From an uncultured Methanobrevibacter sp. (GTDB lineage: Archaea; Methanobacteriota; Methanobacteria; Methanobacteriales; Methanobacteriaceae): a stretch of DNA of 7,917 nucleotides. Location: contig CAJOMK010000066.1 of the NCBI GenBank assembly GCA_905235495.1, forward strand, positions 1-7,917. The letters run 5' to 3'. A program made the position numbers and the translations under genes. Position 1 is the first letter of the stretch. Each line of letters starts with the position of its first letter. The notes under the pieces are model-generated. The model had not been told where the DNA came from. It made no database searches and saw only the letters and a program-made list of their open reading frames with translations. Below, piece after piece: positions 5,621 through 7,917 of this stretch.

Positions 5621-6950
5621 AGAGTTTATCCTTGATTTCACCTGCAACCTTAGCTACATTAGGAATTGGATTTCTAAGATTATCAATAGTACCATACACT
5701 GTTCCAATCAGTGAGGATGTTCTCTCTACCGAAAACATTTGAGTACCTGCATCCAAACACATTGCAGCAGATGCACAAGGAATCGCAGTTCCTTTAGCAT
5801 GTCTTGTTACTACGTGGTTTCCGTGGAAAGTACCTGGACCCCCGCCGCCGTAAATTGAATGTGAGAAGAAACTAAATCCTACACCAACGCCTTCAGTTCT
5901 ACCATAATCTACGCCAGGAAGACCTGTTTCATATTCCAGCATATCATTATAATATAATACTGTAGATGCGACTCCTTGAGCGGCTCTTGCGGCCCCTACA
6001 TTAACAATTACGGCAGCAAGTAAACCTGCAGCAGCATATGCATTCCACAAAGCCCAGTCAACAGGTTCATACATGTTGTATCCTGAAGGCATTTTTTTGG
6101 CAACGCGAATTACATTATCTTCAATCGCTCTTCCAACCAATGTTTGGATTACTGTACCGACAGTTCCATTAGCATTTTCTTTAACAACATCAAATGCGAG
6201 ATTATTAGCATTTAAACCTTGATATGCTAAGGTTAATAAATGCATTCTTTCAAATGCTCCTGTTGCATCACCGGTTTCAATCATTGCTGTCTGTTCCATA
6301 ATGGAAGATAATGCGGCAGCGTTTAAAGTCTGTTTGTTTGTGATTGCTACAACATGGTTTGCCATAACGTTTCTTAAACCATAACCTAAACCTTCTAAAA
6401 GTACTGGAGGACCTAAAAGAGCACTGATATTTGCTCCTGAAAGATCAACGGTTCTAGGATAAGCACCCATTACAGCAGTTTTGATTGTTGATGCATCGAA
6501 CATGTTGATATCAAAACTATCGATTATAGCCTGAATTACCGCAGCACCGGTTTGCATTGTTGAAACGCTATAATCGGCAGCTACATTTAACCTTTCAAAT
6601 GGAAGCTGAACTAACAGTTGTTGGCCGCCATTAATAAGGTTAACAACAGTGTCATCATCTTCATTTACTCTCAATATTCTTCTAATTTTTTCAGCAATAA
6701 CTTCTGCATTTTCAACGATTGGAATATCTAATTCACGTCCAGGGATATAAGTGGCTTTTCCACCCATTGCTGCTGTTTTTAAACCTTTCTCAACTCCTGC
6801 CAGGTTAACAGCAGTGGAACGTTTGATATCATAAATCATCTCTTGTATCGCAGAATTTTTCAGTGGACTTATTGAATCTAAAGGAACGGATTCTTCAATT
6901 ATCTTTCCATCCGGACCATACAAATCAATAATATCGTCATAAATTTTCAT
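5619..6950 (-). CDS. mrtB: Methyl-coenzyme M reductase II, beta subunit
   Basis: The beta subunit supplies part of the F430 pocket and the coenzyme B channel of the methane-forming complex. The product has 443 residues, the usual length. The signature SIYGGGGPG places Tyr367 and the following GNHVVTRH places His379. These match the numbering of the M. marburgensis active-site Tyr367 and the coenzyme-B-binding His379; Phe361 is also kept. The N-terminus MKIYDDIIDLYGPDGK and the central Gly/Ala-rich helical part (about residues 300-330) are typical. A strong GGAGG six bases before ATG 6950 fixes the start. The gene begins 36 bases after mtd, across a short palindrome that overlaps this ribosome-binding site. 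It is the first mrt gene, in the family order B-D-G-A. Confidence 0.95.
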   Translation of the reverse strand: MKIYDDIIDLYGPDGKIIEESVPLDSISPLKNSAIQEMIYDIKRSTAVNLAGVEKGLKTAAMGGKATYIPGRELDIPIVENAEVIAEKIRRILRVNEDDDTVVNLINGGQQLLVQLPFERLNVAADYSVSTMQTGAAVIQAIIDSFDINMFDASTIKTAVMGAYPRTVDLSGANISALLGPPVLLEGLGYGLRNVMANHVVAITNKQTLNAAALSSIMEQTAMIETGDATGAFERMHLLTLAYQGLNANNLAFDVVKENANGTVGTVIQTLVGRAIEDNVIRVAKKMPSGYNMYEPVDWALWNAYAAAGLLAAVIVNVGAARAAQGVASTVLYYNDMLEYETGLPGVDYGRTEGVGVGFSFFSHSIYGGGGPGTFHGNHVVTRHAKGTAIPCASAAMCLDAGTQMFSVERTSSLIGTVYGTIDNLRNPIPNVAKVAGEIKDKL

Positions 6951-6956
6951 TATTTG

Positions 6957-6961
6957 CCTCC
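6957..6961 (-). promoter_or_regulatory. Strong ribosome-binding site of mrtB
   Basis: GGAGG lies six bases before ATG 6950 and is the best ribosome-binding site in the window. Its first two G residues are also the 3' arm end of the palindrome at 6960-6975, so folding of the mRNA could partly hide it. Confidence 0.75.
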
Positions 6962-6975
6962 TTTTTATAAAAAGG
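6960..6975 (-). repeat. Perfect 16-base palindrome in the mtd-mrtB gap
   Basis: CCTTTTTATAAAAAGG is fully self-complementary and fills much of the 36-base gap. In RNA it could fold into a six-base stem with a UAUA loop, with its 3' arm running into the mrtB ribosome-binding site. As DNA it contains a TATA-like core, but it lies too close to the mrtB ATG to start an mRNA with a leader. A binding site for a dimeric regulator or a mild translation control are both possible. Confidence 0.45.
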
Positions 6976-6986
6976 GAAAGAATAAA

Positions 6987-7817
6987 CTATTCAGGTTTTG
7001 AGATTAATTCTGTTTTACAACCTGGGGTTCCTTCTTTCATGTGAGGGGTTCTTAAAACTGTATCGTTTGATTTTTCGATTTCTCTTGCTTCTTGTGCTAA
7101 TTTAGCAGCGCATGTGGCCATTTCGTGAGCAGCAGCAACTAATGGGATGAAGTTTTCGTAACCTTTGGTCATGAAGCAACCTTTCATATCTAGGTTCGCC
7201 ACCGCACCTGCCATTTCGTATGCAGCAATAGCTTTTGCTTTTGCGTATGGGTTAGCAAATCCTCCAGCTTCTGCAGCTTTTTCCGCAGTGATTATGAGTT
7301 TTGGTAACTCGATTGCTTCACCTGCATCTGCAGCAGTAATTATGCCGTCAATGGTTTTTTGAACTAATCTTAATGCACCAGTTTCAGCGAGTACTTTTAA
7401 GATATCAGCATTAAAGATAGCCATTTCAGTTGGGTCTAACCATTCTCTTTTTGCACCGATCATAGGGTCAGACATAACTATAATGTAACCTAAACCTTGT
7501 TCGTCCATTTCATCTTTCTTACCTTTACCTGGTGCGTCACCAACAATGATGGCAGGAATGTCCTTTGAGGATAAAATTTCTCTTGCTTTAGTAGGTCCAG
7601 GAGCTCCTGGGTTTGGGCTAATGAAAATTGCGAAATCAGGTTTGAAAACGTCTATTTTAGGAACAACATCTTCAACTTGTTCAGGGTTCATTTTAGCTCC
7701 AGACCCAAATGTTCTTACATCGATATTTGGTCTGTCTGCTCTTTCGTCTAACAAAAGGTCAATTACTGGTGAAGTACCAATATTACCACTTTTAATAATA
7801 GCAATTTTAACTACCAT
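6987..7817 (-). CDS. mtd: F420-dependent methylene-tetrahydromethanopterin dehydrogenase
   Basis: Mtd reversibly reduces methenyl-H4MPT to methylene-H4MPT with F420H2, a middle step of CO2 reduction to methane, in the cytoplasm. The 276-residue product has the family length and hallmark segments: MVVKIAIIKSGNIGTSPVID at the N-terminus, FGSGAKMNPEQ near residue 38, ISPNPGAPGPTKARE near 66-80, VGDAPGKGKKDEMDEQGLGY near 92-111 and SDPMIGAKREWLDP near 116. No metal or flavin motif is expected or seen. ATG 7817 opens the conserved N-terminus directly; the ribosome-binding site is weak (GGAACA about ten bases upstream). The gene is the first of the run and lies just upstream of mrtB on the same strand without a terminator of its own apart from a five-T tract, so co-transcription with mrt is likely but not proven. 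Confidence 0.95.
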   Translation of the reverse strand: MVVKIAIIKSGNIGTSPVIDLLLDERADRPNIDVRTFGSGAKMNPEQVEDVVPKIDVFKPDFAIFISPNPGAPGPTKAREILSSKDIPAIIVGDAPGKGKKDEMDEQGLGYIIVMSDPMIGAKREWLDPTEMAIFNADILKVLAETGALRLVQKTIDGIITAADAGEAIELPKLIITAEKAAEAGGFANPYAKAKAIAAYEMAGAVANLDMKGCFMTKGYENFIPLVAAAHEMATCAAKLAQEAREIEKSNDTVLRTPHMKEGTPGCKTELISKPE

Positions 7818-7894
7818 ATTATGAGTGTTCCGAATAATTGATTTTTTTTACAAAATTTGAAAATAAAAGTATTACTAAATGTACATATACATAC

Positions 7895-7905
7895 AAAATA
7901 TAAAA
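7895..7905 (-). promoter_or_regulatory. TATA-box-like promoter for mtd and probably the mrt operon
   Basis: The minus strand reads TTTTATATTTT about 80 bases before the mtd ATG. Transcription starting about 25 bases downstream would give a leader of roughly 55 bases. A small palindrome, ATGTACAT (7879-7886), and the string GTATGTATATGTACAT lie between this element and the expected start site, where a repressor would act. No other good TATA element is seen closer to the gene, but the window ends only 12 bases upstream of it. Confidence 0.5.
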
Positions 7906-7917
7906 TTATACTAAATA

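Noticed and set aside
5609..5647. A longer mrtD starting at TTG 5647
   Set aside because: It would overlap mrtB and add 13 non-family residues; ATG 5608 has a well-spaced AAAGGTG.
2645..6950. Calling the cluster mcr (isoenzyme I)
   Set aside because: There is no mcrC between the D and G genes and the gamma subunit is longer, both typical of mrtBDGA.
7165..7824. Plus-strand open frames opposite mtd
   Set aside because: They are antisense to a conserved gene and alanine/serine-rich only because mtd is alanine-rich; no start signals.

Overview
The window is A+T-rich DNA from a methanogenic archaeon. The best fit is a host-associated member of the Methanobacteriales such as Methanobrevibacter; Methanosphaera is not excluded by sequence alone. 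The evidence is a complete operon for the second methyl-coenzyme M reductase isoenzyme (Mrt/MCR II), the methanopterin-pathway gene mtd, archaeal ribosome-binding sites (GGTGA, AGGTG, GGAGG), TATA-type promoters and oligo-T terminators. All convincing genes lie on the minus strand, so the window reads biologically from right to left.

Right part (7917 down to 2645): a promoter-like TTTTATATTTT element is followed by mtd, then after 36 bases by mrtB, mrtD, mrtG and mrtA. Mtd makes methylene-H4MPT with electrons from F420H2. Two steps later in the pathway, the Mrt beta, gamma and alpha subunits release methane from methyl-coenzyme M, with MrtD as accessory factor. Junctions are very tight: 10 bases between mrtB and mrtD, 17 between mrtD and mrtG, and 1 between mrtG and mrtA. 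Each ribosome-binding site sits at or near the preceding stop codon, which suggests one translationally coupled transcript. No mcrC lies between the D and G genes, which distinguishes the mrtBDGA layout from mcrBDCGA. A T7-A-T6 tract after mrtA is the likely terminator. All five genes are intact and carry the expected family residues. The exception is MrtA residue 453, where the S-methylcysteine position of the reference enzyme is alanine.

Middle (2644 down to 2053): about 590 bases of very A+T-rich spacer without an intact gene. It holds short minus-strand reading-frame pieces that may be the relic of a decayed gene, small GTATA/TATAC repeats, a G-rich patch and a TATA box.

Left part (2052 down to 1): head-morphogenesis genes of a tailed archaeal provirus, both broken. 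The first is a portal-like gene with an in-frame ochre codon and a one-base deletion near its 3' end. The second starts 64 bases after it and encodes a protein whose N-terminus resembles a prohead protease and whose C-terminus is a proline-rich linker followed by a coiled coil, as in protease/scaffold proteins. It has a one-base expansion in an A run and leaves the window at base 1. Every gene-breaking lesion in the window lies in this provirus part and none in the roughly 5 kb of methanogenesis genes. This favours real provirus decay over random sequencing error.
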